From assembly GCF_036884275.1 (NCBI RefSeq), contig NZ_CP145607.1, positions 2,219,001-2,283,000 on the forward strand: a stretch of DNA of 64,000 bases, written 5' to 3'. The translations under genes were made by a program, and so were the position numbers. The notes under the pieces are model-generated. The model ran no database searches and had not been told where the DNA came from. It was given only the letters and a program-made list of their open reading frames with translations. Positions 1 through 10,705 of the stretch are shown here, piece by piece (position 1 is the first letter of the stretch; the number at the start of each line of letters is the position of its first letter). This stretch comes from Sphingomonas kaistensis. GTDB taxonomy: Bacteria; Pseudomonadota; Alphaproteobacteria; Sphingomonadales; Sphingomonadaceae.

Positions 1-60
1 GTCCCGGCGCACGGCCGTGCGGTCGAGGATGGCGGCGACTGGCGGATTATACGCGTTCAT
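1..60 (-). CDS. Possible start of a gene running off the left edge
   Basis: An ATG at 60 opens a minus-strand frame without stops to the window edge, reading MNAYNPPVAAILDRTAVRRD. It lies downstream of secA in the same direction, so it could be the next gene. There is no clear ribosome binding site just upstream, and twenty residues are too few to assign a family. Function unknown. Confidence 0.3.
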   Translation of the reverse strand, partial: MNAYNPPVAAILDRTAVRRD

Positions 61-70
61 CAAAGGGCAC

Positions 71-177
71 TCGTCGTTGCGAGCGCTGCGAAGCAATCCA
101 TCGCCGCGCCCTGGATTGCCCTTCGACGACGCCTGCGGCGGCGCTCAGGACAGACTACGTCGCTACGCTCCTCGAAC
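71..177. repeat. Degenerate dispersed palindromic repeat downstream of secA
   Basis: The arm GAAGCAATCCA (90-100) is matched by TGGATTGCCCTTC (112-124), and TCGTCGTTGCGAGCG (71-85) has the look of the CATTGCGAGCGAAGCGAAGCAATCCA-type repeat common between genes of sphingomonads. The copy is imperfect. There is no T-run, so a factor-independent terminator for secA is unlikely, although the structure could protect the 3' end of the message. Confidence 0.5.
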
Positions 178-203
178 AGACGAGGAAAGGGCTGTCTTTG
201 CCC

Positions 204-2924
204 TTACGCAAGCTGCCCGTGGCAATGCTTGAACTTCTTGCCCGAACCGCACGGGCACGGCGCATTGCGGCTGATCGGCTCGGCCAGCGAGCCCTCGGGA
301 AGATCGGGCTGCGGGATGTTGGTACCGGGGCCAAAGCCACTGACCAGCCCGCGCGCCGCCGCATCGAGATCGGCGGTATCGTCAAGACCCGAGAGCGGGT
401 CGAGATGCTGGGTCAGGAAGGCCGGCAGCTCGGGCAGCGGCGGCGGCTCCATCGCGATCTGTGCGCGCATCAGGGTCTTGGTGACGTCCTCGCGGATAGC
501 GACCAGCAGCCGCTCGAACAGGGCAAAGGCTTCCGACTTATATTCGTCGATCGGCTTTTTCTGGGCGTAGGATCGCAGGTGGATGACCTGGCGCAGCGCG
601 TCGAGCGTCGCCAGATGCTCCTTCCAGTGGTGGTCGAGGGTCTGGATGAGGACGGTCTTTTCGACCTCCTGCCAGCGGTCAGGCTCGACCTCGCTGGTCT
701 TGGTGATCATCGCTTCATCGGCAAGCCCGCCGATACGCTCGATCAGCAGATCCTGGTCGACGCCGTCTTCCTTGAACCACTCGTCGATCGGCGGCTGCAG
801 GCCGAGCACTTCGTCCAGGCTCTCCTTGAGCCCATCGAGGTCCCATTGCTCGGGGTAGGTGCCCGGCGGGCAATGCGCCGTGACCAGCGAAGCGACGGTA
901 TCGGCGCGCATGTCGGTGACCACGTCGGACACATGCTCGGCGTCCATGATCTCGGCGCGCTGCTCGTAGATGACCTTGCGCTGGTCGTTCATCACGTCGT
1001 CGAATTCGACGACCTGCTTGCGGATGTCGTAGTTGCGCGCCTCGACCTTCTTCTGCGCGGTCTCGATCGCCTTGGATATCCACGGGGAGACGATCGCTTC
1101 GCCATCCTCGAGGTTCTTTTCCATCAGCCGGGCAAAGGCGGTCTGCGGGCCGAAGATGCGCAGCAGATCGTCGTCGAGGCTGAGATAGAAGCGCGACAGA
1201 CCCGGATCGCCCTGGCGGCCGGAGCGGCCACGAAGCTGGTTGTCGATGCGGCGGCTTTCGTGGCGCTCAGTGCCGAGCACGAATAGCCCGCCCACTTCGC
1301 GCACGCGTTCGCGCTCGGCCTGCACCTCGTCGCGGATCCTGGCGATCGCGGCCTCGCGCTCCGGGCCTTCGGGCATGTCCTTAAGTTCGTCCTCGACCCG
1401 GAACTCGACGTTGCCGCCAAGCTGGATGTCCGTGCCGCGACCGGCCATGTTGGTGGCGATGGTGACCTTGCCGATCCGGCCCGCCTGCGCGACGATGTGC
1501 GCTTCGCTCTCGTGGAAGCGGGCATTAAGGACGGCGTGCTCGACGCCTTCCTTGTTGAGATATTCGCTGAGAAGCTCGGACTTTTCGATCGACACGGTAC
1601 CGACGAGAACGGGCTGACCAAGCTCCTGCTTTTCCTTCAAAGACTTGGCAATTGCCGCAAACTTGTCGTTGATATTCTTGTAGAATTCATCCTCCTCATC
1701 GACCCGGCTGACCGCCTTGTGAGTCGGAATGGTGACGACGTTCATCTTGTAGATGTCGAAGAATTCGGGCGCTTCGGTGAGCGCGGTTCCGGTCATGCCC
1801 GAGAGCTTGGGATACATGCGGAAATAATTCTGGAAGGTGATCGAGGCGAGCGTCTGGTTCTCGGGCTCGATCTGCACGCCCTCCTTGGCCTCGACCGCCT
1901 GGTGAAGGCCGTCCGACCAGCGCCGGCCATCCATCATGCGGCCAGTGAATTCGTCGATGATGACGACCTTGCCGTCCTTGACGATGTAATCGATGTCGCG
2001 GCGGAACATGGTGTTCGCCTTGAGCGCCTGGTTGAGGTGGTGGACCACCTGCGTATTGGCGATGTCGTAAAGGTTGGCGCCTTCGATCAGGCCCGCTTCC
2101 TCGAGCAGGCGCTCGGCCTTTTCGGTGCCATCTTCGGTCAGGACGACGCTGCGCTGCTTTTCGTCCTTCTCGTAATCGCCTTCGCCAAGCTGCTTCACCA
2201 GCGCGTCGACCGAGATGTAAAGCTCGCTTTTGTCGTCGGTCGGCCCCGAGATAATAAGCGGAGTGCGGGCTTCGTCGATCAGGATCGAGTCCACCTCGTC
2301 GACGATGGCATGATTGAACGGCCGCTGGACCATCTGGTCGCGGCTGAACTTCATGTTGTCGCGCAGGTAATCAAAGCCGAGCTCGTTGTTGGTCGCATAA
2401 GTGATGTCGGCATCGTAAGCCGCGCGCCGCTCGTCCTCATTGAGATTGGGGACGATGACGCCCACGGTCAGGCCGAGGAAATTGTGGACCTGCCCCATCC
2501 ATTCCGCGTCGCGGCGGGCGAGGTAATCGTTGACGGTGACGACGTGAACGCCCTTGCCCGGAAGCGCGTTCAAATAGGTCGCAAGCGTCGCGACCAGGGT
2601 CTTGCCCTCGCCGGTGCGCATTTCGGCGATCTCGCCGCGGTGAAGCGCGATGCCGCCAATCATCTGCACGTCGTAATGCCGCTGGCCGAGCGTCCGCTTG
2701 GCCGCTTCGCGCACGGTCGCAAAGGCTTCGGGCAGCAGGTCGTCGAGGCTCGCGCCATTGTCGAGCCGCTGACGGAAAATCGCCGTCTTATTCTTGAGCT
2801 CGTCGTCAGTCAGCGCCGAGATGGTCGGCTCATGCGCGTTGATCGCCTCCACGATGCGGCGGAGCTTGGCGACATAACGGTCGTTGCTCGAGCCGAAGAG
2901 CGACTTGGCGAACGATTGCAGCAT
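204..2924 (-). CDS. secA: Preprotein translocase motor ATPase SecA
   Basis: SecA is the cytoplasmic ATPase that pushes unfolded preproteins through SecYEG. At 906 residues the protein is full length. Visible signatures are the Walker [11 protein letters not shown] (residues 101-110), the DEVD box (209-212), the second-helicase-domain motif [14 protein letters not shown], and the C-terminal zinc-binding tail [14 protein letters not shown] that contacts SecB and phospholipid. The start [16 protein letters not shown] fits alphaproteobacterial SecA. It is last in a long minus-strand gene series and is separated from trxA by 130 bases, so it may have its own promoter. Nothing looks damaged. Confidence 0.98.
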   Translation of the reverse strand: MLQSFAKSLFGSSNDRYVAKLRRIVEAINAHEPTISALTDDELKNKTAIFRQRLDNGASLDDLLPEAFATVREAAKRTLGQRHYDVQMIGGIALHRGEIAEMRTGEGKTLVATLATYLNALPGKGVHVVTVNDYLARRDAEWMGQVHNFLGLTVGVIVPNLNEDERRAAYDADITYATNNELGFDYLRDNMKFSRDQMVQRPFNHAIVDEVDSILIDEARTPLIISGPTDDKSELYISVDALVKQLGEGDYEKDEKQRSVVLTEDGTEKAERLLEEAGLIEGANLYDIANTQVVHHLNQALKANTMFRRDIDYIVKDGKVVIIDEFTGRMMDGRRWSDGLHQAVEAKEGVQIEPENQTLASITFQNYFRMYPKLSGMTGTALTEAPEFFDIYKMNVVTIPTHKAVSRVDEEDEFYKNINDKFAAIAKSLKEKQELGQPVLVGTVSIEKSELLSEYLNKEGVEHAVLNARFHESEAHIVAQAGRIGKVTIATNMAGRGTDIQLGGNVEFRVEDELKDMPEGPEREAAIARIRDEVQAERERVREVGGLFVLGTERHESRRIDNQLRGRSGRQGDPGLSRFYLSLDDDLLRIFGPQTAFARLMEKNLEDGEAIVSPWISKAIETAQKKVEARNYDIRKQVVEFDDVMNDQRKVIYEQRAEIMDAEHVSDVVTDMRADTVASLVTAHCPPGTYPEQWDLDGLKESLDEVLGLQPPIDEWFKEDGVDQDLLIERIGGLADEAMITKTSEVEPDRWQEVEKTVLIQTLDHHWKEHLATLDALRQVIHLRSYAQKKPIDEYKSEAFALFERLLVAIREDVTKTLMRAQIAMEPPPLPELPAFLTQHLDPLSGLDDTADLDAAARGLVSGFGPGTNIPQPDLPEGSLAEPISRNAPCPCGSGKKFKHCHGQLA

Positions 2925-3054
2925 GAAACATCCTTAAGGGCGCAGGGCAACAACAAACGCGCCCGCGCACGAGCGTTTTCTAGTGCCGGGCGATGTAGGT
3001 TCGGGGTGCAGGCTAGTCAATCGACCGGAAGCCGCACCCGCCCGTGCATCGGGC

Positions 3055-3372
3055 TTAAAGAACGCCTTCCAGCCACGCCGCCAGCTGGCTCTTCGGCAAG
3101 GCGCCGACCTTCTGCGCTACCGGCTCGCCATTCTTGAACAGCAGCATGGTGGGAATGCCGCGGACACCGTACTTTCCGGGCGTGTCGGGGTTTTCGTCGA
3201 TGTTGAGCTTCGCGATGGTGACCTTGTCGCCCATCGTCTGGCTCAATTCTTCGAGGGCGGGGGCGATCATCTTGCACGGACCGCACCATTCCGCCCAGAA
3301 ATCCACCAGAACGGGCTTGTCGGCGCCAAGGACGTCGGTGGCAAAGCTCTGGTCGGTGATGGTCTGGGTCAT
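3055..3372 (-). CDS. trxA: Thioredoxin
   Basis: A small cytoplasmic disulfide reductase that passes electrons from thioredoxin reductase to proteins such as ribonucleotide reductase. The 105 residues carry the WCGPC active site (Cys30 and Cys33) and the cis-proline region GIPTMLLF. The start codon overlaps the addA stop in an ATGA junction at 3369-3372, which points to translational coupling with the repair nuclease gene upstream. The length is normal for TrxA. Confidence 0.97.
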   Translation of the reverse strand: MTQTITDQSFATDVLGADKPVLVDFWAEWCGPCKMIAPALEELSQTMGDKVTIAKLNIDENPDTPGKYGVRGIPTMLLFKNGEPVAQKVGALPKSQLAAWLEGVL

Positions 3373-6300
3373 GTCGGAAGGCTCTCCTGATTCGGGTTTC
3401 CGCCCATATGGGTCGCAGCATCGAGGTCCTCAAGCGGCACGGTGAGGAGAAGCGGCGCGTCGGTGTAGAGCAATGCCAGTTCGATCCGGTGGCGCGGAAA
3501 GATGACCTGCAGGGCGCGGCCATAAGCCTGCATCTGGCGGCGATGGCTCTGCGGAATGGTGCTCTCGCTACGCGGCACCTGCCGGCCGGTCTTGAAATCG
3601 ACCACGCGAACGGCGCTCTCGGTGACTAGCAGCCGGTCCACCGTTCCCGCGACCACCGTCCCATCGGACAGGGTCGCGGCGATCGGCGCTTCGGCCAGCG
3701 CATCCGGCGAGAACAAGGAGGCGTGCTCGGGCGCCTCGATGATGGCAAGCGCCGTGTCGACGAGGCTCGTGCGCAGCGCCGCATCTGCGACCCCGGCCGA
3801 GCGCTGAAGCCAGGCGAAGGCGGCCTGCCGGCGATCACCGGGTGGCGTGGCGGGCAATCGTTCGAACAGGGCGTGGAGCAGGCGTCCACGCTCGGCGGCG
3901 GCGGCGAGTGCCGGGCTTGGCGGCGGCCGGCTGTCGGTGTCCGCGGCGATCTGCGACGGGGCAAGCGGCCGGGGCGGCCGTGCCTCCGCCGGGGCTTGGG
4001 TCGTCGCCCAAGCCGGAACGGGCGAGCGAGGAGCCGCGACTTCGCGCGCTTCGCCCACCGCAAGCGGCGCGTTGCCCGACGCGAAGCGAAGCACGCCATT
4101 CGCGTCGGCTTCGACCCCGCCCGCCGTCATCGCTTCCGATACGACGCTGTGCCAGCTGTCGCTCGACTGCTTCCGCGACGGCTTGAGCCCGGCCAAAATC
4201 AGCCGCTCCCCTGCCCGCGTCAGCGCGACGTAGAGCAGGCGGAAATGCTCTTCGAGGTCGCGCTCTTTTTCGGTGGCAAGGATCTGGTCGAAAGGCGGGG
4301 CGATCTCGTCTTTGCGCGGGCGGATCATCGGAAACCGGCCAGCCTCGCTCGGCACGTCGAGGATCGCGCTAACCCCGCCCAGCTGCGCGGGATCGGCCGT
4401 GGTGTCGGCAAGGATCACCACCGGTGCTTCGAGGCCCTTCGCGCCGTGCACCGTCATGATCCGCACCGCGTCGCCGCGCCCTTCGGGATCGCGCTTCACC
4501 TGCATCTCGCCGTGCGACAGCCAGGCGAGGAACTGCTGCAGCGTGACCGGCTCCCCGCCTTCGAACTGGATGGCGGCGGCGACCAGCTCGTTGATCGGAT
4601 CGCGCGCCTGGCGTCCGAGGCGGGTCAGAAGCTTTCGGCGCCCATCCATCGGCCCAGACAGAATCCGCTCGAGAAAGGCGTAAGGACCGGAGTAATCGGC
4701 CATCCCGAGCAAGTCGTTCAACGCGTCACGTGCGGCGCGGAAGTCGGCGCGTTCGTCGGCGCGGTGGCCGAGCTCTTCCCACAAGCTGCGCCGCCGCTCG
4801 GGTCCGGCCAGCGCATAAAGCTGGTCCTGGTCCCAGCCGATCAGCGGCGAAACCAGCAGATTGGCAAGGGTCAGGTCATCGAGCGGCTGCACCGCGAAGC
4901 GGACGGCGGCGAGCAGGTCCTGCACCGCCAGCGGCTCGGACAGAATCAGCCGGTCGAGCCCCGCGGTCCGCACCTTGCGCTCGAACAGGCGCGCGACCAG
5001 CAAGGGCGCGAGATTGGCGCGGCTGCGCACCAGTACGAGGATGTCGCCGGGCCCCAGCGGCCGGCCGGTCGAGGCGAGCACCGGCGCGCGCTCGATCTCG
5101 GCCGCGATCCAGTCGGCAAGCTCGCTCGCATAGCGGCGGCGGGCTTCGTCCTCCCATTTCTCTTCGCCATCTTCCTCCTCGCCCGGGTCTTCGTGCGAGA
5201 ACGGCGGCCAGACCTCGACGCTGCCGCCTCGCCCAGCGTGAAAACTGACGTGAGGCGGGGCGGCTTCGGGAAGACCGATCCGTTCGTGGCCGAGGCTGGC
5301 CAGCACCATGTCGACGACGTCGAGCACCGCCTGCGCCGAGCGGAAGCTGCGGCTGATCGACAGCGAGCGGAACGGCATCGCGCTCCCGTCGGCGGCGGCC
5401 CGAAAGTGCGAGCGCGCACGCTCGAACTCGGCCGGATCGGTGCCCTGGAAGCCGTAGATCGCCTGCTTGAAATCGCCGACCATGAACAAGGTGCGATGCT
5501 CCGGCCCCGCCCCCGCCCCGGCGAAATATTCCTCGGTCATCGCCTTCACGATCGCCCACTGGCTTTCGTTCGAATCCTGCGCTTCGTCGACCAGCAGGTG
5601 ATCGGTCCGCCGGTCGAGCTTGAAGCGGATCCATTCGGCGATCCCGTCCTGCGCCAACAGCGCGCGCGACCAGCGGATGAGGTCGTCGAAATCGGCCACC
5701 CCCTCGGCGCGCTTGGCTGAGGCATAGGCATCGGCAAAGCGCTTTCCCGCGCGCAGCCCCGCGGCGAGCAGGCGAACCAGCGCATCGCCGCGCAGCAGCG
5801 TCAGCAGCTCCTCGATCTGCTCGCATAGCGCGTCACACTCTTCCTGCGCTTCGGGCCAGTGCTTGATCAAATTCTTGACTGACCGCCGCCCGCCGCTGGC
5901 CGTCAGCACGGTGGCGTGGGCGAAGCGATGAAGGTTGCGGCACCGCTCGGCGGGCGGGAGGGCGAGCCAGCCTTCGATCTCTGGCAGGATCGTGGCAGCA
6001 GTCTTGGTGCCCCACTGCCGGTACGCATCGGCCAGCGCGTGAAGCGCGTCGCAGTCGAATGCGTCGTCGTGGCAACGGGCAGCGACCAGTTCCTCGACGC
6101 CTTCCTCCGGCAAGCCCATCAGCTCGCGCAAGGCCGGCTCGACTGCCTCCAGCCGGTCGAAGCGCGCCATGCCCTCGACCGCGCCGGCGCAGCGACGGAG
6201 GTAGTTGCGGACATCCCCCTCGCCGAGCCGTCCGGCAAGCACTTCGAGATCGGCGAGAAACGCGCCGTCGCCCGCCGCGGACTGCTCGGCAAGCGAGGCC

Positions 6301-6785
6301 AGCGTTCGCTCGACCAGGGCTTCTTCCTCGCGGCCTTCGATGGGGCGGAAGCCGGGCGTGATCCCCGCCTCGGCCGGAAAGGCGGAAAGCAAGGTCTGGC
6401 AGAAGCTGTGAATGGTCTGGATGCGCAGGCCGCCCGGACAATCGAGCACCGTCGCGAACAGGCGCCGCGCGCGGTCCTGCATCGCTTCGTCCGGCGTGAC
6501 GCCGAGCGCCTCCAGCTCGGCACCGAGAGCTTCGTCGTCGAGCCCGACCCAATAGGCCAGCCGCCCGCCGACCCGCTCGGCCATTTCCGCCGCCGCCGCT
6601 TTGGTAAAGGTCAGGCACAGGATACTCTCGGGCGACGCATCCTCAAGCAGCAGTCGGAGCACCCGCGCCGTCAGCACCTGCGTCTTGCCGGTCCCGGCGC
6701 TGGCTGACAGCGACGCATGAATAAACGGATCGGCGGCCGCGGCTTGATCGGGATCGAGCGGCTTGAGGGCAGTGGGACGCGACAT
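3369..6785 (-). CDS. addA: Double-strand break repair helicase-nuclease subunit AddA
   Basis: AddA is the UvrD-type helicase/nuclease half of AddAB, which processes broken DNA ends for RecA loading, the alphaproteobacterial counterpart of RecBCD. The sequence shows Walker [11 protein letters not shown] near the N-terminus, the UvrD motif [10 protein letters not shown], the helicase motif [15 protein letters not shown] stretch [14 protein letters not shown], and a C-terminal PD-(D/E)XK nuclease core ending in VVDFKTGR. I chose ATG 6785 ([14 protein letters not shown], 1138 residues). A GTG at 6818 would add 11 residues that look unconserved. addB lies just upstream, with a small plus-strand gene between them, and trxA overlaps its stop. 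Confidence 0.95.
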   Translation of the reverse strand: MSRPTALKPLDPDQAAAADPFIHASLSASAGTGKTQVLTARVLRLLLEDASPESILCLTFTKAAAAEMAERVGGRLAYWVGLDDEALGAELEALGVTPDEAMQDRARRLFATVLDCPGGLRIQTIHSFCQTLLSAFPAEAGITPGFRPIEGREEEALVERTLASLAEQSAAGDGAFLADLEVLAGRLGEGDVRNYLRRCAGAVEGMARFDRLEAVEPALRELMGLPEEGVEELVAARCHDDAFDCDALHALADAYRQWGTKTAATILPEIEGWLALPPAERCRNLHRFAHATVLTASGGRRSVKNLIKHWPEAQEECDALCEQIEELLTLLRGDALVRLLAAGLRAGKRFADAYASAKRAEGVADFDDLIRWSRALLAQDGIAEWIRFKLDRRTDHLLVDEAQDSNESQWAIVKAMTEEYFAGAGAGPEHRTLFMVGDFKQAIYGFQGTDPAEFERARSHFRAAADGSAMPFRSLSISRSFRSAQAVLDVVDMVLASLGHERIGLPEAAPPHVSFHAGRGGSVEVWPPFSHEDPGEEEDGEEKWEDEARRRYASELADWIAAEIERAPVLASTGRPLGPGDILVLVRSRANLAPLLVARLFERKVRTAGLDRLILSEPLAVQDLLAAVRFAVQPLDDLTLANLLVSPLIGWDQDQLYALAGPERRRSLWEELGHRADERADFRAARDALNDLLGMADYSGPYAFLERILSGPMDGRRKLLTRLGRQARDPINELVAAAIQFEGGEPVTLQQFLAWLSHGEMQVKRDPEGRGDAVRIMTVHGAKGLEAPVVILADTTADPAQLGGVSAILDVPSEAGRFPMIRPRKDEIAPPFDQILATEKERDLEEHFRLLYVALTRAGERLILAGLKPSRKQSSDSWHSVVSEAMTAGGVEADANGVLRFASGNAPLAVGEAREVAAPRSPVPAWATTQAPAEARPPRPLAPSQIAADTDSRPPPSPALAAAAERGRLLHALFERLPATPPGDRRQAAFAWLQRSAGVADAALRTSLVDTALAIIEAPEHASLFSPDALAEAPIAATLSDGTVVAGTVDRLLVTESAVRVVDFKTGRQVPRSESTIPQSHRRQMQAYGRALQVIFPRHRIELALLYTDAPLLLTVPLEDLDAATHMGGNPNQESLPT

Positions 6786-6863
6786 GGGCCTGACGTCATA
6801 ACGCTTCCGCTCAGCCACGCCATGCGTTTATGGGCGACGATACAACCTCAGGAGGAGCGACAC

Positions 6864-7010
6864 GTGGCGGACGATGGCAAGAAGACGGGCACCGGCAGCA
6901 AGGACGGCGACAACCGCAATTTCAAGGCGGGGATCGCGGTCGGCGTCGGCTCGGCCGCGATCGTTGCCGCCTTGCTTTATGCTCGCACGGGCAAAGCCAA
7001 GAAGAAGTAA
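6864..7010 (+). CDS. Small single-pass membrane protein, 48 residues
   Basis: This GTG-start gene sits between addA and addB on the opposite strand. A strong ribosome binding site, AGGAGGAGCGA (6850-6860), lies just before GTG 6864, which decides the start over a longer upstream frame. The product begins with a charged, Gly/Lys/Asp-rich stretch, then has one hydrophobic segment (about residues 23-40, AGIAVGVGSAAIVAALLYA) and ends in a basic KAKKK tail. It is probably an inner-membrane protein with a positive cytoplasmic tail. I do not recognise a characterised family, and the function is unknown. Confidence 0.75.
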   Translation: MADDGKKTGTGSKDGDNRNFKAGIAVGVGSAAIVAALLYARTGKAKKK

Positions 7011-7029
7011 TCGGGCGTCGGGGCGGCGC

Positions 7030-9957
7030 TCAGCTCCGCCCCAGCCATTCCTCCAGCCGCATCAGTTGGTCGTAGTCGCCATAGCGGGCGAACCGCGGCT
7101 GGAGCTTGGCGGTAAAGGGCGAATCCCCGGTCAGCCACCGCGCCGCTGCTTCGCTGAAGTGATGCCGCGCTTCGGCGAGGATATTCTCGGCCGGACCGAT
7201 CGCCTCGACAAAGCCGCGCCGATCCTTGCGATCCTGTTTGGCCAGCGACCAATATTCGAGCAGTGCTGGTGCCGCCGCGATATCCTTGAAGCCGCCTGCC
7301 GCTGCGATCATCCCGAGCAGCCCGAGCTGTAGCGCAAAGCCTGCTTCGACCTGATTCTTGGCCGGCGGCTTGCCGGTCTTGAAGTCGAGGATGGCCAGAT
7401 CCCCGTGGGCCAGCCGATCGATCCGGTCCGCGCGTCCGATCAGGCGCACGTCCGCGATGTCGGCTTCGCCTTTCGCTTCCGCCGCGAACGGCCGGCGACC
7501 CTCGGCCTGATTGGCTTCCTCGGCCTCGGCCAGCGTGGCGATCGCTTCGAGCAGGCGCGGTCCCCACAAGGCGCGCATCAGCGGGTGGATGTCGTCGCCC
7601 GCCAGCAGCGCGCGGGCTCGCGGTACCAGGCGATGCGTCGCGCATTGATCCTCCTCGAACCATCGCTCGAACAATTCGTGGACGATGGTCCCACGCCAAG
7701 CGGCATCCTGCTCGGCACCAAGATCATCGAGCGGGTGCAGGCCGAGCATCGCCTTGGCGTAAAAGGAGAAGGGATCGGCCTTGAGACGATCGAGGTCGGT
7801 GACGCGAATGCGGCGCGGCCGTTCGCTCGCCGGCGGCGCGGGCGCCGGGCGGAGCGCGGGCTGCTCGCGTTCGGGCTCGTCAAGCGCGATCGCCAGCGCT
7901 TCCAGCGTCTCGTCCCGCGGCAGCCCGCCGGTCAGCGCTTCGAGCCGCAGCAGCAGGCGCGAGGTCACGGTCGGCGAGCGGCCATCGCGCCGCGCGCGGG
8001 TCAGCAGCACTTCCTCGGCGCACAGCAGCCCGGCGAAGTCATGCGCGGAAAGGCCGATGCGAAGCTCCGGGCCGGGCAGCCCGAGCTGGCGGCGGACACT
8101 GACGGCAAGCCATGGATCGGGACTGGGCGGCGCGGGCCAGACACCTTCGTTCAGCCCGGCGAGGATCATCAGGTCGGTCTTGACCAGCCGCGCCTCGATC
8201 AGGCCGAGGATGCGAACGCGCGGATGCTGCCCATAAGGCGGACGGATCGCGATCCCGTCGAGCAATGAGCGGAGCAAGGGCACGGCGTCTTCGGCCGTGA
8301 CGATCAGCGCGGCGGTCGCCGGCGAGGCTTCGAGCGCGGCTAGGAGGTCCGCCGCAGCCCGCCCGGCCGAGCCGCTCCACGCCGCATCCCCGGCCAGCCT
8401 CTGCACGATGTCACGCAAGGCGGCGGCAAGGCCTGCAAGGCTGGTGCCGGGCTGAAGCATGGGCTCGACCGCGGCGATGAACGGCTTCAGCCGCTCCCAT
8501 CGCGCTTGAAGATGAGCGTTGCGCCTGGCGTCATCGGCAAGTTTCTGGTCGATCAGCCGCTGAAGCCCGTGAACACCGGGCAGCGGCCGCGGCCCGCGCA
8601 GTGCGAGATCCAGCGCGCGGACATCGTCGAGCCACGCCCGCCTGCCCTCGCCCGCCTGCACCAACGGATGGCCGAGCAGCGCTAGCAGCGGCACGGGCGC
8701 GAGACGGTCGGCGGCGGCCGCCGCCAGCGCGAGCAACAGGCTTCCCGTCGGCAGCAGCGACAAGGGCGTGCCGGCGCTGTCGTCCGCTTCGATGCCCCAT
8801 CGGCGGAGATGGGCGCCGACGCGCCGCGCAAGCTGGCGATCGGGCGTCACCAGTGCGGCCGTGCGGCCTTCGGTTTCCAGCGCTTCTCGAAGCGCTAGCG
8901 CAATCGCCTGGGCCTCGGCGGCGGGGTCCGGCAGTACGGCAAGCCGCACGCTGCCCAGCGATTTCTCCTCGGCGGGAAGGCGGCTCCATCCCTGGCTGAA
9001 CGAGGCCGCGGTCAGCGCGTGTGCGGCGGCCCGGCTGCGCTGCGGACCATCGGGGGCGGCGCTCGCGGACGGCCAGGGCCGAACCGAAGCGCGATCCACC
9101 CGCATTCGGCCAAGCAGCAGCTTCAGGTGATATTGCGGGTGGGTCGGCTCGGGCCGCCCCTCCTCCTCGCCCTCGCCGCCGAGCGCCTGCCATTGTTCTT
9201 CGCTGAGCAACGCGTCGTCGGCGAGCGCGGGAAGGACGACACTGCCTTTAGGCATGAACGCGACCACCCGCAGCAGCTCGGCCACCGCCGGGGCCGCGGT
9301 GGTGATGCCCGCGGCGATCGTGAAACCAGCGGGGGGCGCGGCCTGCCAGCGCCGCGCCGTCGCCCTCAGCAAGAGGTTGCGGCGCTCGACGAGGTCGATC
9401 CGCCCCATCGCCGCCTGGCGTTCGGGCCACCGCTTCAGCAGCACCGACAATGTTTCGAGGGCGCGCTCCTGATGGATTGCCAGTTCGGCCTGCTCGCCCA
9501 GCCGGCCGAGCAAGGCGGCCGGCACGATGCCCTCGATCAGCAACTGGTCGAGCGTTCCGGCAAGATCGCCGGCGAGCCGCCATGCTTCGGCGGTGCCGAG
9601 CCCGCGCGCCTGTTGCAGCAGGCCGGCGAGTTCGGCCTGCCGGGTCAGCGGATCGACGGCCGGAGGAATGGCCTCGCCTTCCAGCGCCTCGAACGCGCCG
9701 CCGATCCGCTCGTCGAGTGCGGGATCGCCGATCGGGATGAGACGCGGGAGCAGCAGTCCCTTCCCGCTGGCTCGCACAAAGGCTTCGGTGACCGTCCGCA
9801 CCGCACGGGCGTTGGGAAGCAGGATGCGCCCACGGGCAAGCGCCAGCGGATCGTCCCGGTGGCGGCGGATCAGTTCCAGCGCGAGGGCGTCGGCAAAGCT
9901 CGCTTCAGCCGGGATCGACCACAGGCTGGGGCCCGCACGCGGGTCAGCCTCGGGCAA
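7030..9957 (-). CDS. addB: Double-strand break repair subunit AddB
   Basis: AddB is the second subunit of the AddAB end-processing complex, with an inactive helicase-like N-terminal part and a C-terminal nuclease. The C-terminal RecB-type nuclease is visible as DRIDRLAHGDLAILDFKTGKPP. The open frame extends upstream to 10287, but that part only shadows murU. I chose TTG 9957 (LPEADPRAGPSLW, 975 residues) because GAGGAA lies five bases upstream and it overlaps the murU stop by 14 bases. The start is therefore inferred; the rest of the gene is secure. It precedes addA. Confidence 0.9.
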   Translation of the reverse strand: MPEADPRAGPSLWSIPAEASFADALALELIRRHRDDPLALARGRILLPNARAVRTVTEAFVRASGKGLLLPRLIPIGDPALDERIGGAFEALEGEAIPPAVDPLTRQAELAGLLQQARGLGTAEAWRLAGDLAGTLDQLLIEGIVPAALLGRLGEQAELAIHQERALETLSVLLKRWPERQAAMGRIDLVERRNLLLRATARRWQAAPPAGFTIAAGITTAAPAVAELLRVVAFMPKGSVVLPALADDALLSEEQWQALGGEGEEEGRPEPTHPQYHLKLLLGRMRVDRASVRPWPSASAAPDGPQRSRAAAHALTAASFSQGWSRLPAEEKSLGSVRLAVLPDPAAEAQAIALALREALETEGRTAALVTPDRQLARRVGAHLRRWGIEADDSAGTPLSLLPTGSLLLALAAAAADRLAPVPLLALLGHPLVQAGEGRRAWLDDVRALDLALRGPRPLPGVHGLQRLIDQKLADDARRNAHLQARWERLKPFIAAVEPMLQPGTSLAGLAAALRDIVQRLAGDAAWSGSAGRAAADLLAALEASPATAALIVTAEDAVPLLRSLLDGIAIRPPYGQHPRVRILGLIEARLVKTDLMILAGLNEGVWPAPPSPDPWLAVSVRRQLGLPGPELRIGLSAHDFAGLLCAEEVLLTRARRDGRSPTVTSRLLLRLEALTGGLPRDETLEALAIALDEPEREQPALRPAPAPPASERPRRIRVTDLDRLKADPFSFYAKAMLGLHPLDDLGAEQDAAWRGTIVHELFERWFEEDQCATHRLVPRARALLAGDDIHPLMRALWGPRLLEAIATLAEAEEANQAEGRRPFAAEAKGEADIADVRLIGRADRIDRLAHGDLAILDFKTGKPPAKNQVEAGFALQLGLLGMIAAAGGFKDIAAAPALLEYWSLAKQDRKDRRGFVEAIGPAENILAEARHHFSEAAARWLTGDSPFTAKLQPRFARYGDYDQLMRLEEWLGRS

Positions 9958-10705
9958 GCGCTTCCTCGGTCGCGGGGATGGCTGCCGGGGTGCCGACGTC
10001 GAACCACAAGCCTTGATGGACGACGCCGAAGCAACGCCCTTCCTCGATCGCGCGGTCCCACAGGATGTTGGTCGAGAAGGGTCCTTCGGGCGCTCCGTCG
10101 AGCAGGCGCTTCGCCACCATCTGGATCCCGGTATAGACGAATGGCGCGACCCGCCCGGCGGCTCTGCGGCGCAGGCGTCCGGCGGCGTCCATGTGGAAGT
10201 CGCCGCTTCCGCCATGATTGCCGGCCCGCGCCTGTGGCACGAGGAGCAGCAGCGCATCCATCCGCTCGCTGTTCCAGTGGCTGGCAAGCAGCTTGAGCGT
10301 ATCGGTCGGACCGTCGACCCAGAAATTGTCGCTGTTTACCGCGAGAAAGGGATCGCAATCGATCAGCGGCCGCGCGCGCACCATTCCGCCGCCCGTTTCG
10401 AGCAGCAGGTCGCGCTCGTCACTGATCGCGACTTCAAGGTCTTTGCAGCGTGCTTTGAGGTGCGCTTCGAGATTGTCGGCGAGATAGTGGACGTTGACCA
10501 CCACCCGCCCGACCCCGGCGGCCCGAAGCCGGTCGAGCACATGGTCGAGCAAAGGCTTGCCGGCGACTTCCACCAGCGGCTTAGGCCGTGTCGCGGTCAG
10601 CGGCCGCATCCTTTTGCCCAGCCCCGCTGCCATCACCATCGCACAACGCGGTACCTCGGCGCTGATCTCGGGCCGGATGCGAAGCGTGCGATGGGTGATG
10701 CTCAT
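9944..10705 (-). CDS. murU: N-acetylmuramate/GlcNAc-1-phosphate uridylyltransferase (MurU-type)
   Basis: A sugar-nucleotide pyrophosphorylase that makes UDP-MurNAc from MurNAc-1-phosphate and UTP in the AmgK/MurU cell-wall recycling route described in Pseudomonas and Caulobacter. It shows the signature AMVMAAGLGKRMRPLT, the PKPLVEVAGKPL substrate loop and the metal-binding NSDNFW. ATG 10705 (MSITHRTLRIRP, 253 residues) overlaps the upstream kinase stop in ATGA. The direct pairing with an anomeric sugar kinase makes MurU more likely than a general mannose or glucose transferase, but specificity is inferred from family and context. Confidence 0.85.
   Translation of the reverse strand: MSITHRTLRIRPEISAEVPRCAMVMAAGLGKRMRPLTATRPKPLVEVAGKPLLDHVLDRLRAAGVGRVVVNVHYLADNLEAHLKARCKDLEVAISDERDLLLETGGGMVRARPLIDCDPFLAVNSDNFWVDGPTDTLKLLASHWNSERMDALLLLVPQARAGNHGGSGDFHMDAAGRLRRRAAGRVAPFVYTGIQMVAKRLLDGAPEGPFSTNILWDRAIEEGRCFGVVHQGLWFDVGTPAAIPATEEALARG

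Noticed and set aside
1497..3137. 546-residue plus-strand frame opposite to secA
   Set aside because: Composition is that of a high-GC shadow frame, and secA is certain on the other strand.
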